NCBI GenBank assembly: GCA_910589315.1
Contig: CAJUTB010000033.1
Location: 1-30,742 of the forward strand
Direction: 5' to 3'
Source of the DNA: an uncultured Oscillibacter sp.
GTDB taxonomy: Bacteria > Bacillota > Clostridia > Oscillospirales > Oscillospiraceae
DNA length: 30,742 nucleotides
Below the pieces are notes generated by a model. That model did no database searches. It was not told where the DNA came from and saw only the letters and a program-made list of their open reading frames with translations. How positions within the stretch are numbered: the first letter of the stretch is position 1; each line of letters starts with the position of its first letter. Shown one piece after another: positions 22,264 through 29,437 of the stretch. The translations under genes were made by a program, and so were the position numbers.

Positions 22264-24045
22264 ATGGCATTTCCTCAGAGCTTTCTGGACGAGCTTTTCG
22301 CCCGCAGCGACATTGTCGATGTAGTCGGCAGCTATGTTCAGCTCAACCGCAAGGGCACGAATCTCTTTGGCCTGTGTCCCTTTCACAGCGAAAAAACCGG
22401 CTCCTTCTCCGTGGCCCCCGACAAGCAGATTTATTACTGCTTCGGCTGTAAAAAAGGCGGCAGCGTGGTGAATTTTATTATGGAGGAGGAAAATCTCTCC
22501 TTTCCGGACGCCGTGCGTTTTCTTGCGAAACGGGCCGGGATGGAGGTCCCCGAGGAACAGGGCGACCGGGAGGCCGGACGCCGCCGGGCAAGGCTTTTGG
22601 ACCTGAACCGGGACGCCGCCCGCTTCTATTATCAGCTTCTTCAGCAGCCGGAGGGCCGCGCGGTACAGGATTACCTGGAACGCCGCCGGATTCGCCGGGC
22701 AACCGCGGTCAAGTTCGGCATGGGGGCCTCTTTGGACGCATGGGACATTCTTTTGAATGCCATGCTGAAAAAAGGGTACACCAAATCGGAGCTTCTGGAC
22801 GCGGGGCTGGTGGTGCAGAACAAAAACGGCGGGCTGTATGACAAATTCCGAAACCGTCTCATGCTGCCGGTTATCGATACCCGGGGCGATGTAGTGGCCT
22901 TCGGAAGCCGGGTTCTGGACAAGTCGGAACCGAAATACATGAACTCCTCGGAAACCCCTGTTTACAGCAAACGACGGGTCCTTTACGGGCTGAATCTGGC
23001 GAAAAAGTCCAAGCGGCCCAACATCATTCTCTGCGAGGGGAATCTGGATATTGTTACGCTTCACCAAGCCGGGTTCGACAACGCCGTAGCTTCGATGGGC
23101 ACGGCCCTGACCGTGGAGCAAACCCGGCTCCTCTCCCGCTTCACAAAGGAACTCGTCCTTTGCTACGACAACGACAACGCCGGAAAAGCCGCCACGGAAC
23201 GGGCTTTGCAGATTTTGAACGGCTCCGAATTTTCCGTGAAGGTCCTTCAGCTTCCCCGGCGGCGGGCGGAAAACGGCGAACTGGTCAAGCAGGACGCCGA
23301 CGACTTCATTAAACTCCAGGGGGCCGGCGCATTCGAACGCCTTTTGAACGGCAGCGAAACCGGCGTGGAATTCCGTATGGCCCAGATCGAGGGGAAATAT
23401 AACCTCGCCAACGACGAGGACCGGGTGGCCTACTGCACAGAGATCAGCGTCCTGCTGTCCACCCTTCCCGGCGCAGTGGAGCGGGAGGTTTACAGCGGAC
23501 GCGCCGCCGAACTGGCCCGCATTACCCCCGAGGCCATGAAAATGGAGGTCCAGCGCGCCTGGAAACAGCGGACTGCCCGAGAAAACCGCGCCGCTCTCCG
23601 CCGGGATTTGAACCCTGCCGCCAAATCCCAGCCCCAAGAACGGTCGCTCCACTATCAAAACGTACGGTCCGCCATGGCGGAGGAAGGCGTTATCCGCCTG
23701 CTGCTTCTGGACGGCTCCCTATTTCCCCCGGAGCCGCCCCTGGAGGAGTCGGATTTCTCCTCTCCCCTTCTGGGGAAGGTGTTCGCCTTTCTCTGGCAGG
23801 CAAAATGCGAGGGCCGGGATGTGTCCCTGGCGTCGCTGGCTGGAGAGCTGTCCGGCGAGGAAATGAGCCATTTGACGGCGATCTGTCAGAAGCCCGAGTC
23901 GGCGCAGAACGGCGGACGCGCCCTGGCGGATTACATACGGGTGATTCAAACAGAGAGCCGGAAACGCTCCGGAAACGGGATGGACCCGCTGCTGGCAGCG
24001 GCAGAAAAATACAAAGATAAAAAGGGAGATACACGGAATGTCTAA
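22264..24045 (+). CDS. dnaG: DNA primase
   Basis: DnaG makes RNA primers at the replication fork. The 593-residue protein has an N-terminal CHC2 zinc finger (C38, H41, C59, C62), a primase core, a TOPRIM domain with LCEGNLDIV and LCYDNDNAGKAA (about residues 253-310), and a C-terminal helicase-interaction domain. ATG 22264 is chosen because GGAGGGGG (22251-22258) lies five bases upstream; the in-frame ATG at 22249 begins before that site. The gene overlaps rpoD by eight bases, the familiar dnaG-rpoD arrangement. I saw only weak promoter-like sequence upstream (around 22211-22240). Confidence 0.97.
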   Translation: MAFPQSFLDELFARSDIVDVVGSYVQLNRKGTNLFGLCPFHSEKTGSFSVAPDKQIYYCFGCKKGGSVVNFIMEEENLSFPDAVRFLAKRAGMEVPEEQGDREAGRRRARLLDLNRDAARFYYQLLQQPEGRAVQDYLERRRIRRATAVKFGMGASLDAWDILLNAMLKKGYTKSELLDAGLVVQNKNGGLYDKFRNRLMLPVIDTRGDVVAFGSRVLDKSEPKYMNSSETPVYSKRRVLYGLNLAKKSKRPNIILCEGNLDIVTLHQAGFDNAVASMGTALTVEQTRLLSRFTKELVLCYDNDNAGKAATERALQILNGSEFSVKVLQLPRRRAENGELVKQDADDFIKLQGAGAFERLLNGSETGVEFRMAQIEGKYNLANDEDRVAYCTEISVLLSTLPGAVEREVYSGRAAELARITPEAMKMEVQRAWKQRTARENRAALRRDLNPAAKSQPQERSLHYQNVRSAMAEEGVIRLLLLDGSLFPPEPPLEESDFSSPLLGKVFAFLWQAKCEGRDVSLASLAGELSGEEMSHLTAICQKPESAQNGGRALADYIRVIQTESRKRSGNGMDPLLAAAEKYKDKKGDTRNV

Positions 24046-25399
24046 CAAACAGGAATTAACCCCCAAAGAGCTGGCCGCCCAGGCGGACGCGCTCCTGGCC
24101 GCCGCCGACGCCGCAGAGAAGGCCGGCGACTCGAAAAAAACCGAGGTTCCCCGCCTGGACGACAAGCAGGTGGCCGCCCTGCCCGCCGCCTCCTGGCTGG
24201 CTGGAAACGAAAAGCTCCGGGAACTGCTGGCAAAGGGCAAAAAGAAAGGGAAACTGGAATCCTCCGATTTGATGGACGCCGTGGATGATCTGAATCTGGA
24301 AGGCGAGCAGATGGATCAGCTCTACGATTCCCTGGAGGCTCTGAATATCGACATCAGTACGGAGGAAGACCTTCTTCCCGAGCTGCCCGACGAGGGTCCC
24401 GCCGCCGAGGAAATCGCGGACGTGGAAGAAGAAGAACTGGTGGACCCCAATACGCTGGTCAACAGCTTCTCCATTGACGACCCGGTCCGGATGTACTTGA
24501 AGGAGATCGGCAAGGTCCCCCTCCTTAATCCCGACGAGGAAGTTTCTTTGGCCCAGGCCATGTCCGACGGAAACGAGGCGGAACGGAAGCTGGCGGAGTT
24601 TAACCGGATGCTGGAAAACGGCGAGGCCGTTGACCCCAAGGAGCTGGCCGCCTGGAAGAAGAAATTCCGGACCGGCGAAAACGCAAAGCAGAAACTGGCG
24701 GAAGCAAACCTCCGGCTGGTGGTCTCCATCGCCAAACGGTACGTTGGCCGGGGGATGTTATTCCTGGATTTGATTCAGGAGGGCAATCTGGGTCTGATCA
24801 AGGCCGTGGAAAAATTCGACTACACCAAGGGTTATAAGTTCTCCACCTACGCGACCTGGTGGATCCGGCAGGCCATCACTCGGGCCATTGCCGATCAGGC
24901 GCGGACCATCCGCATTCCTGTGCATATGGTGGAAACCATCAACAAGGTGATTCGGGTCAGCCGCCAGCTCTTGCAGGAGCTGGGTCACGACCCATCTCCG
25001 ACGGAAATCGCCGCCGAGATGAATATGCCCGTCGACAAGGTGCGGGAGATTATGAAAATCGCCCAGGAACCGGTGTCCCTGGAAACGCCTATCGGCGAGG
25101 AGGAGGATTCCCATTTAGGCGACTTTATCCCCGACGAGGCCGCCTCCGAGCCGTCGGAGGCCGCGTCCTTCACGCTCTTGAAGGAGCAGCTGATGGATGT
25201 CCTCTCCACCCTTACGCCCCGTGAGGAAAAGGTTCTGAAGCTCCGCTTCGGCATTGAGGACGGACGGACCCGCACCCTGGAAGAAGTGGGAAAGGAATTC
25301 AATGTCACCCGGGAGCGCATCCGGCAGATCGAGGCCAAGGCCCTGCGGAAGCTCCGCCATCCCTCCCGCAGCAAAAAACTCAAGGATTTCCTGAATTAA
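24038..25399 (+). CDS. rpoD: RNA polymerase primary sigma factor
   Basis: The housekeeping sigma factor. Region 1.2 begins at DPVRMYLKEIG (about residue 148), region 2 spans NLRLVVSIAKRYVGRGM to WWIRQAITRAI, region 3 follows, and region 4 contains LTPREEKVLKLRFG with the helix-turn-helix ending VTRERIRQIEAKALRKLRHP. At 453 residues it is about 80 longer than Bacillus SigA. The excess is an alanine/lysine-rich N-terminal extension of about 50 residues and an insert of about 30 residues (about 180-212) between regions 1.2 and 2. AGGGAGA precedes the ATG, which lies inside the end of dnaG. Confidence 0.97.
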   Translation: MSNKQELTPKELAAQADALLAAADAAEKAGDSKKTEVPRLDDKQVAALPAASWLAGNEKLRELLAKGKKKGKLESSDLMDAVDDLNLEGEQMDQLYDSLEALNIDISTEEDLLPELPDEGPAAEEIADVEEEELVDPNTLVNSFSIDDPVRMYLKEIGKVPLLNPDEEVSLAQAMSDGNEAERKLAEFNRMLENGEAVDPKELAAWKKKFRTGENAKQKLAEANLRLVVSIAKRYVGRGMLFLDLIQEGNLGLIKAVEKFDYTKGYKFSTYATWWIRQAITRAIADQARTIRIPVHMVETINKVIRVSRQLLQELGHDPSPTEIAAEMNMPVDKVREIMKIAQEPVSLETPIGEEEDSHLGDFIPDEAASEPSEAASFTLLKEQLMDVLSTLTPREEKVLKLRFGIEDGRTRTLEEVGKEFNVTRERIRQIEAKALRKLRHPSRSKKLKDFLN

Positions 25400-25406
25400 A
25401 CACGCA

Positions 25407-25434
25407 AAAAACGCCTGCAAATGCAGGCGTTTTT
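25407..25434. terminator. Bidirectional terminator between rpoD and xerD
   Basis: AAAAACGCCTGC (25407-25418) pairs with GCAGGCGTTTTT (25423-25434) around an AAAT loop. T-runs result on both strands, so it ends both rpoD and the converging xerD. Confidence 0.85.
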
Positions 25435-25440
25435 CTTTGC

Positions 25441-26322
25441 TTACTGCGCTTTGGGATGCGCTTTCTGGTAGACCTCTTTCAGCTGCTTTTTTACCACCTG
25501 CGTATAAATCTGCGTCGAGGAAATGTCCGCGTGGCCCAGCATTTCCTGAATCGACCGCAGGTCCGCGCCGTTTTCCAGCAGGTGGGCCGCAAAGGAGTGG
25601 CGCAGCGTATGGGGCGTGATCTCCTTCTCGATTCCCGCCGCCTTCTGATAGCATTTCAGCAGCTTCCAAAACCCCTGGCGGCTCATGCGCTCCCCGTTCC
25701 GGTTGAGAAAAACCGCCGTCTCCCCTCCATCCGCCGCCATCTGCGGGCGGATGTCCTGCACATAGTCCCTCAGAGCCGCTACGGCCATCGGATAAAGAGG
25801 GATGACCCGTTCCTTCCCCTTGCTCCGGCAGCGGATGAATCCCGCCGCCAAGTTCAAATCATCCATATCCAGGGAAATGAGTTCGCTGACGCGGATACCG
25901 GTGGCATACAGCAGCTCCAGCATGGCATGGTCCCGAAACCCTTTGGCATCCACGCACTGAGGTTGTTCCAGAAGCAGTTCCACTTCTTTCGAGGTCAGAA
26001 CCTCCGGGAATTTCCGTTCCGCCTTTGCCGCGGCGACTCCCAACGCCGGGTTGACGCACACCTCTCCCGCGAGCATCAGGAAATTATAAAACGACTTGAT
26101 GGACGACAGGCACCGCGTAACCGAAGCGGCGGACTTTCCCTGTCCCAGCATCCAGTCCATATAGGCCCGGACGGTTTCGCTTTCCGCCTCCCGGACGCCT
26201 TCGCCCTGCCCGTCCAGATAGCTTACAAACTGCGTCACATCCCGCAGGTAGGACGCGACGGTGTTTGGAGAGGCGTGCCGCACTTCTCTCAAATAGCCCC
26301 CATACCGCGTAAGTTCTTCCGT
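25441..26322 (-). CDS. xerD: Site-specific tyrosine recombinase XerD
   Basis: XerD works with XerC at the chromosomal dif site to resolve dimers. The N-terminal SAM-like domain (LTRYGGYLREVRHASPNTVA) and the catalytic domain (ELLYATGIRVSEL with the first arginine, HTLRHSFAAHLL with HxxR, GHADISSTQIYT with the tyrosine) are complete. The reading frame has no ATG, GTG or TTG where one is needed. The position fitting both the ribosome site (AGGGAGG) and the family length (293 residues) is an ACG codon at 26322-26320. In-frame alternatives are GTG at 26415, inside spoIIM, or TTG at 26292, which trims the first helix. Confidence 0.9.
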   Translation of the reverse strand, partial: TEELTRYGGYLREVRHASPNTVASYLRDVTQFVSYLDGQGEGVREAESETVRAYMDWMLGQGKSAASVTRCLSSIKSFYNFLMLAGEVCVNPALGVAAAKAERKFPEVLTSKEVELLLEQPQCVDAKGFRDHAMLELLYATGIRVSELISLDMDDLNLAAGFIRCRSKGKERVIPLYPMAVAALRDYVQDIRPQMAADGGETAVFLNRNGERMSRQGFWKLLKCYQKAAGIEKEITPHTLRHSFAAHLLENGADLRSIQEMLGHADISSTQIYTQVVKKQLKEVYQKAHPKAQ

Positions 26323-26351
26323 GGCCGCTCCCTCCCTTCCTCTTTCTCTCG

Positions 26352-26975
26352 TTACGGCATCAGCCGTTCCAGCATAATCCGCAAAAACTCCGGCGAAAGC
26401 ATCAGTTCCGCACACAGCCCCGCCAGCAGCAGCCCCGCCGCCAGCCCCAGCCGGGACCACCAGTCCCGTCCGTAAAGCGCCGGCGCGGACCGCCGCCCCC
26501 TTCCAAACGCAAGGCTCGTCAACGCGGCGGACGCCTCCCAAGACGGGACTGCCAGCAGGAAATAACAGGGCAGCGTCACCGCGCAGCGCAGACCGAACAC
26601 CGCCAACGCCAGCAAAACCCCGTCCGTCCCGAAAGCGGCGGTAAAGCAGCAGACGGAAAAGGACAGAAAAAAGCCAAACGCCCCCGTCAGCACCGGCAGA
26701 AACACCACGCCGATGGAGGCAAAACCCAGCAGGAACGCCGCCAGGGGATAGCGGAAATATAAAATGGCCGCCGTCAGTACCACCTGTGGGGAAACGCCGC
26801 CGCCCACTTGCAGGTAGTCCGACAGGTAGCGGTCCAGCTCCTCGCCTGCGGCGGCGGGCGCACGGCCTGCGAAAACCTGTCCCAAAAAAATGCCGGCTAA
26901 AAAGAACAACGCCAGAAACAGCAGACGGAAGGGCGGCCGCTCCCAATCCAATCCGCCGTGTTTTTTCCAGTTCAA
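26352..26975 (-). CDS. spoIIM: Stage II sporulation protein M (SpoIIM-like)
   Basis: A 207-residue membrane protein with about five helices and little else, beginning with a short polar stretch, then FRLLFLALFFLAGIFLGQVFAG. Length and helix pattern agree with SpoIIM, a mother-cell protein of the DMP complex (with SpoIID and SpoIIP) that drives engulfment of the forespore. SpoIIM and xerD are also near each other in Bacillus. The TTG at 26975 has AGGTGAGG just upstream; no ATG fits. xerD follows after 29 bases. Sequence conservation is low in this family, so the call leans partly on context. Confidence 0.75.
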   Translation of the reverse strand: MNWKKHGGLDWERPPFRLLFLALFFLAGIFLGQVFAGRAPAAAGEELDRYLSDYLQVGGGVSPQVVLTAAILYFRYPLAAFLLGFASIGVVFLPVLTGAFGFFLSFSVCCFTAAFGTDGVLLALAVFGLRCAVTLPCYFLLAVPSWEASAALTSLAFGRGRRSAPALYGRDWWSRLGLAAGLLLAGLCAELMLSPEFLRIMLERLMP

Positions 26976-27307
26976 ACCGCCTCACCTCGTTGCATCTTAT
27001 GAGCGGGGCGGGCGGTTTATACGCTTCTATACGGCGGAAGTATTTCGACTTTCATATTAGAGGAATTTTCCCCTTTTCGCAAGGAAATTTCTATGGAAAC
27101 CCGTTTTTTCGGCATTTCCCACAAAATTTTTCACAAACCGTCCATGGTGTAATTCCCATTTTTTACATAGAAAAATCCATATCTGGGGGCTGGCGGCAGG
27201 ACTTCGCACGATATCTGCTCTTTTCCGCCGCCGCCTCCCGGGGGAATCGCGCCTGTCTGCAAAGCCGGCGCAGGCCCCTACTTTTAGTGATTTTTTACAA
27301 AAGCCCC
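26976..27307. other. Intergenic region upstream of spoIIM
   Basis: About 330 bases without a supported gene. It is more AT-rich than its neighbours. It holds a candidate spoIIM-xerD promoter (27054-27082) and otherwise several short A/T runs. I checked for a small cysteine-rich SCIFF-type peptide gene, since TIGR04086-type genes often sit near one, and found none. Confidence 0.5.
27054..27082 (-). promoter_or_regulatory. Candidate promoter of spoIIM-xerD
   Basis: On the minus strand: TTGCGA (27082-27077), 17 bases, TAATAT (27059-27054). This is sigma-A-like; I could not identify a convincing sigma-E promoter, although the family is normally expressed in the mother cell. Confidence 0.4.
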
Positions 27308-27709
27308 CTATTTTCGTTTCCGGCGGCGGCGTCCGCTCAGCAGCGTTGCCACCAGACCGCCGCACAGGGCGTACAGCAGCAATAACCCGCCCTGGCCCAG
27401 CCAGGCGATGCCGTCCCGCCAGCCCAGAAGACCCACCGCCAGAAGAAGCAGCGCGAACAAAACGCCCGTCAGGAGTCCGGCGGCCTTCCAAGCCGTTTTC
27501 CGCACCGCCAGCAAACCGCCGCTCAGGGACGCCAGTATGCACAGCGCGCCAACCCAAGGAAACACGTTTCGTTCCGAGATCGACCCCTTCGTCAGCAGCA
27601 GCCCCAGGAGAAGCAGCCCCGACACGTATACCCCCGCCGACAGCAGCGCGCCGGCTGCAAAACCCGGCCAAACCGCTTTGGCTTTCTTCTCTTTTCTCCC
27701 TTTTTCCAT
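27308..27709 (-). CDS. TIGR04086-like membrane protein
   Basis: A 133-residue protein with about four hydrophobic helices, a basic N-terminus (MEKGRKEKKAK) and a very basic C-terminus (GRRRRKRK), so both ends are probably cytoplasmic. Its size, layout and position next to yajC match the TIGR04086 family of clostridial membrane proteins of unknown function. GGAGG (27716-27720 on the complement) lies six bases before the ATG, but this site falls inside a predicted hairpin with sequence just after yajC. Confidence 0.75.
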   Translation of the reverse strand: MEKGRKEKKAKAVWPGFAAGALLSAGVYVSGLLLLGLLLTKGSISERNVFPWVGALCILASLSGGLLAVRKTAWKAAGLLTGVLFALLLLAVGLLGWRDGIAWLGQGGLLLLYALCGGLVATLLSGRRRRKRK

Positions 27710-27766
27710 AAAAATCCTCCCTCGTAATTGCTCTTACTGGAACATATTCCGAGGGAGGGGATTTTT
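27710..27766 (-). promoter_or_regulatory. RNA hairpin burying the TIGR04086-gene ribosome site
   Basis: Between the yajC stop and the next start codon, bases 27751-27766 and 27710-27723 can pair as a 14-bp stem with a two-base bulge. A 27-base loop contains a smaller GGAA/TTCC helix. The second arm contains the whole Shine-Dalgarno sequence of the downstream gene and ends in T5. It could limit translation of that gene or act as a terminator after yajC. Confidence 0.55.
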
Positions 27767-27769
27767 ATG

Positions 27770-28114
27770 CTATTTTTCCGTTTCCTTTTCCGCGCTCTCC
27801 AGAGCCTCCAGCTCCTCCTTCTTCTCTTCCTTGCCCTTCTTCGCCTCGGCATTATCGGGCATATTGGAAACGTTTACCGCCGTTTTCAGCAGCTCCATCC
27901 GCACCCGGTCCTCGCTGGTTTCGATGATGATGGTCCGCTCGTTCACCGCCACGATCTTTCCAACGATGCCGCCGATGGAGGTGATTACGTCGCCTTTTTT
28001 CAGGCTGTCCCACATGGCCTGGGCCTTTTTCTTCTGCTTGTTCTCCCGGAAATAGATGAAGGCCATCATTCCCACCAGAACCAGCAGCATTACCATGGTA
28101 TACGTTTGACTCAT
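27770..28114 (-). CDS. yajC: Preprotein translocase subunit YajC
   Basis: A 114-residue single-pass membrane protein associated with the Sec translocon. A short N-terminus and one helix (MVMLLVLVGMMAFIYFR, residues 7-23) precede QKKKAQAMWDSLKKGDVITSIGGIVGKI, the family signature, and a small beta domain. The C-terminal 30 residues are highly charged and low-complexity. AAGGGA precedes ATG 28114. secD and secF, frequent neighbours, are not downstream; instead come a TIGR04086-type gene and spoIIM-xerD. Confidence 0.94.
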   Translation of the reverse strand: MSQTYTMVMLLVLVGMMAFIYFRENKQKKKAQAMWDSLKKGDVITSIGGIVGKIVAVNERTIIIETSEDRVRMELLKTAVNVSNMPDNAEAKKGKEEKKEELEALESAEKETEK

Positions 28115-28150
28115 TTCGTTTTAATCCCTTCTTACGTTCAGAATAGGACC

Positions 28151-28178
28151 ATTATACCAAATAACGGCGGTTTTGCAA
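28151..28178 (-). promoter_or_regulatory. Promoter of yajC
   Basis: On the minus strand: TTGCAA (28178-28173), 16 bases, perfect TATAAT (28156-28151), about 37 bases before the yajC start. Confidence 0.7.
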
Positions 28179-28358
28179 GCCTTTTCTTTCCGCTGCGTTT
28201 TTGCCGCCTCCCGCGGCGTTTACGCACTTTCCAGAAGCAGCCAAATTCGTCAATATTGCCAGTTCCCCCCATATCACCAAATTCCAGGGGAATAATCCCG
28301 GTTTTTTTGTCCATTTCCGCCGTCTTCTGACTGTATCCACAGGAAACAGCTGCGGAAA

Positions 28359-28376
28359 ATGTTAAGGTCTTAACAA
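28359..28376. promoter_or_regulatory. Rex-type redox operator upstream of hbd
   Basis: ATGTTAAGGTCTTAACAA matches the Rex consensus TTGTTAANNNNTTAACAA at 13 of 14 fixed positions. Rex is the NADH/NAD+-sensing repressor of fermentation genes in many Firmicutes. The site lies about 80 bases upstream of the hbd -35 box, further than usual for simple repression. Confidence 0.7.
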
Positions 28377-28454
28377 AATAGCATAAAAATTTCAAGTGAA
28401 TTTGTAGGAAGTGTAAAAAACACGGAGGCTGGTGGATTCTGGCACAATTTGGAC

Positions 28455-28483
28455 TTGATAAATGGGAGAAATAATTCTATAAT
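28455..28483 (+). promoter_or_regulatory. Promoter of the hbd-acd-etf operon
   Basis: TTGATA (28455-28460), 17 bases, perfect TATAAT (28478-28483). The predicted leader before hbd is about 88 bases. Confidence 0.8.
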
Positions 28484-28577
28484 GAAGTTTGTGAGTAAAT
28501 TGGCAAACCCCTTGATTTGCTCCACACTCCCTGAAATCCCCAAAGCACCAATTTGATCAAAAACAGGAGGAATCAAC

Positions 28578-29414
28578 ATGAAAATCGCAGTATTTGGCGC
28601 AGGCACGATGGGCAGCGGCATTGCTCAGGTCTTCGCCGCGAAGGGCCATACCGCCCTGATGTATGCCAGCTCCGTTGCGTCCGCCCAGCGGCACAAGGAT
28701 AAACTGGCCGCCTCCCTCCAGAAGCGCGTGGAAAAGGGCAAGATGGCGCAGGAAGCCGCCGACGCTCTGCTTGCAAACGTTCTGGTGGAAGAAAAGTCCG
28801 CCTGCGCCGACGCCGACCTCATCATTGAGTGTGTCAAGGAAGACATGGCCACCAAGCGGGAGCTTCTGTCTGAACTGGACGCCATGTGCAAGCCTGAGGC
28901 CATTTTTGCCTCCAACACCTCCTCCCTCTCCATCACCGAGATGGGCAACGGCCTGAAGCATCCCGTCATCGGTATGCACTTCTTCAATCCCGTGCCCAGC
29001 ATGAAGCTGGTTGAGATCATCCGGGGCGCAAACACCACCCAGGAGACCTTTGACTTCATCTATAAGCTGTCCCAGGAAATCGGCAAGGACCCCGTTGAGG
29101 TCTCCGAGGCTCCCGGCTTTGTCGTCAACAAGATCCTCATCCCGATGATCAACGAGGCGGCCGGCCTGGTGGAAACCGGCGTCGCTTCCGTGGAGGACAT
29201 TGACAAGGCCATGCGCCTGGGCGCAAACCATCCCATGGGTCCTCTCGCTCTGGGCGACTTCATCGGCTTGGATGTCTGCCTCGCCATCATGGACGTGCTC
29301 TACAACGAGACCGGCGATTCCAAATACCGCGCCTCTCTGCTGCTGAGAAAGATGGTCCGGGGCGGCCTGCTGGGCAAGAAGTCCGGCAAGGGCTTCTACG
29401 ATTACAGCAAGTAA
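28578..29414 (+). CDS. hbd: 3-hydroxybutyryl-CoA dehydrogenase
   Basis: This enzyme reduces acetoacetyl-CoA to 3-hydroxybutyryl-CoA in butyrate synthesis. The 278-residue length is normal. The Rossmann motif GAGTMGSG (residues 7-14) opens the NAD(P)-binding domain; SNTSSLSITEM and GMHFFNPVPSMKLVEI contain the catalytic serine and histidine region; and the C-terminal helical domain has APGFVVNKILIPMINEA. AGGAGGAATCAAC precedes the ATG. It is first in the operon with an acyl-CoA dehydrogenase and etfB. Crotonase and thiolase genes, usual partners, are not on the left side and may follow outside the window. Confidence 0.96.
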   Translation: MKIAVFGAGTMGSGIAQVFAAKGHTALMYASSVASAQRHKDKLAASLQKRVEKGKMAQEAADALLANVLVEEKSACADADLIIECVKEDMATKRELLSELDAMCKPEAIFASNTSSLSITEMGNGLKHPVIGMHFFNPVPSMKLVEIIRGANTTQETFDFIYKLSQEIGKDPVEVSEAPGFVVNKILIPMINEAAGLVETGVASVEDIDKAMRLGANHPMGPLALGDFIGLDVCLAIMDVLYNETGDSKYRASLLLRKMVRGGLLGKKSGKGFYDYSK

Positions 29415-29437
29415 ACATAGTAAAGGAGTAAATGGCA

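Larger units (their letters stand above)
28115..28577. other. Divergent regulatory region between yajC and hbd
   Basis: A 463-base stretch without a gene. It holds the yajC promoter (28151-28178, minus), a Rex-type operator (28359-28376), the strong hbd promoter (28455-28483, plus) and an 88-base hbd leader with a weak GTTTG/CAAAC repeat (28487-28508). Nothing else was recognised between 28180 and 28350. Confidence 0.7.

Noticed and set aside
22159..23658. Minus-strand open frame of about 500 codons opposite dnaG
   Set aside because: DnaG zinc finger and TOPRIM motifs are intact on the plus strand, and the antisense translation has no recognisable domain or ribosome site.
25441..26322. Tyrosine recombinase as a sign of an integrated mobile element
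   Set aside because: Motifs and length fit the housekeeping XerD, and its neighbour is spoIIM; no attachment repeats, excisionase or phage genes are present.
26323..26985. A 514-codon frame that would extend xerD back through spoIIM
   Set aside because: The extra 221 residues are arginine/glycine-rich and out of frame with the membrane protein SpoIIM, and XerD is normally near 295 residues. Only the xerD part is real.
27010..27300. Possible small SCIFF-type cysteine-rich peptide gene next to the TIGR04086-type gene
   Set aside because: Reading both strands, I found no roughly 45-codon frame with six cysteines; the short frames there end quickly.
28333..28341. GTATCCACA, one mismatch from a DnaA box
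   Set aside because: A single imperfect 9-mer is expected by chance, and there is no cluster of boxes or AT-rich unwinding element with it.
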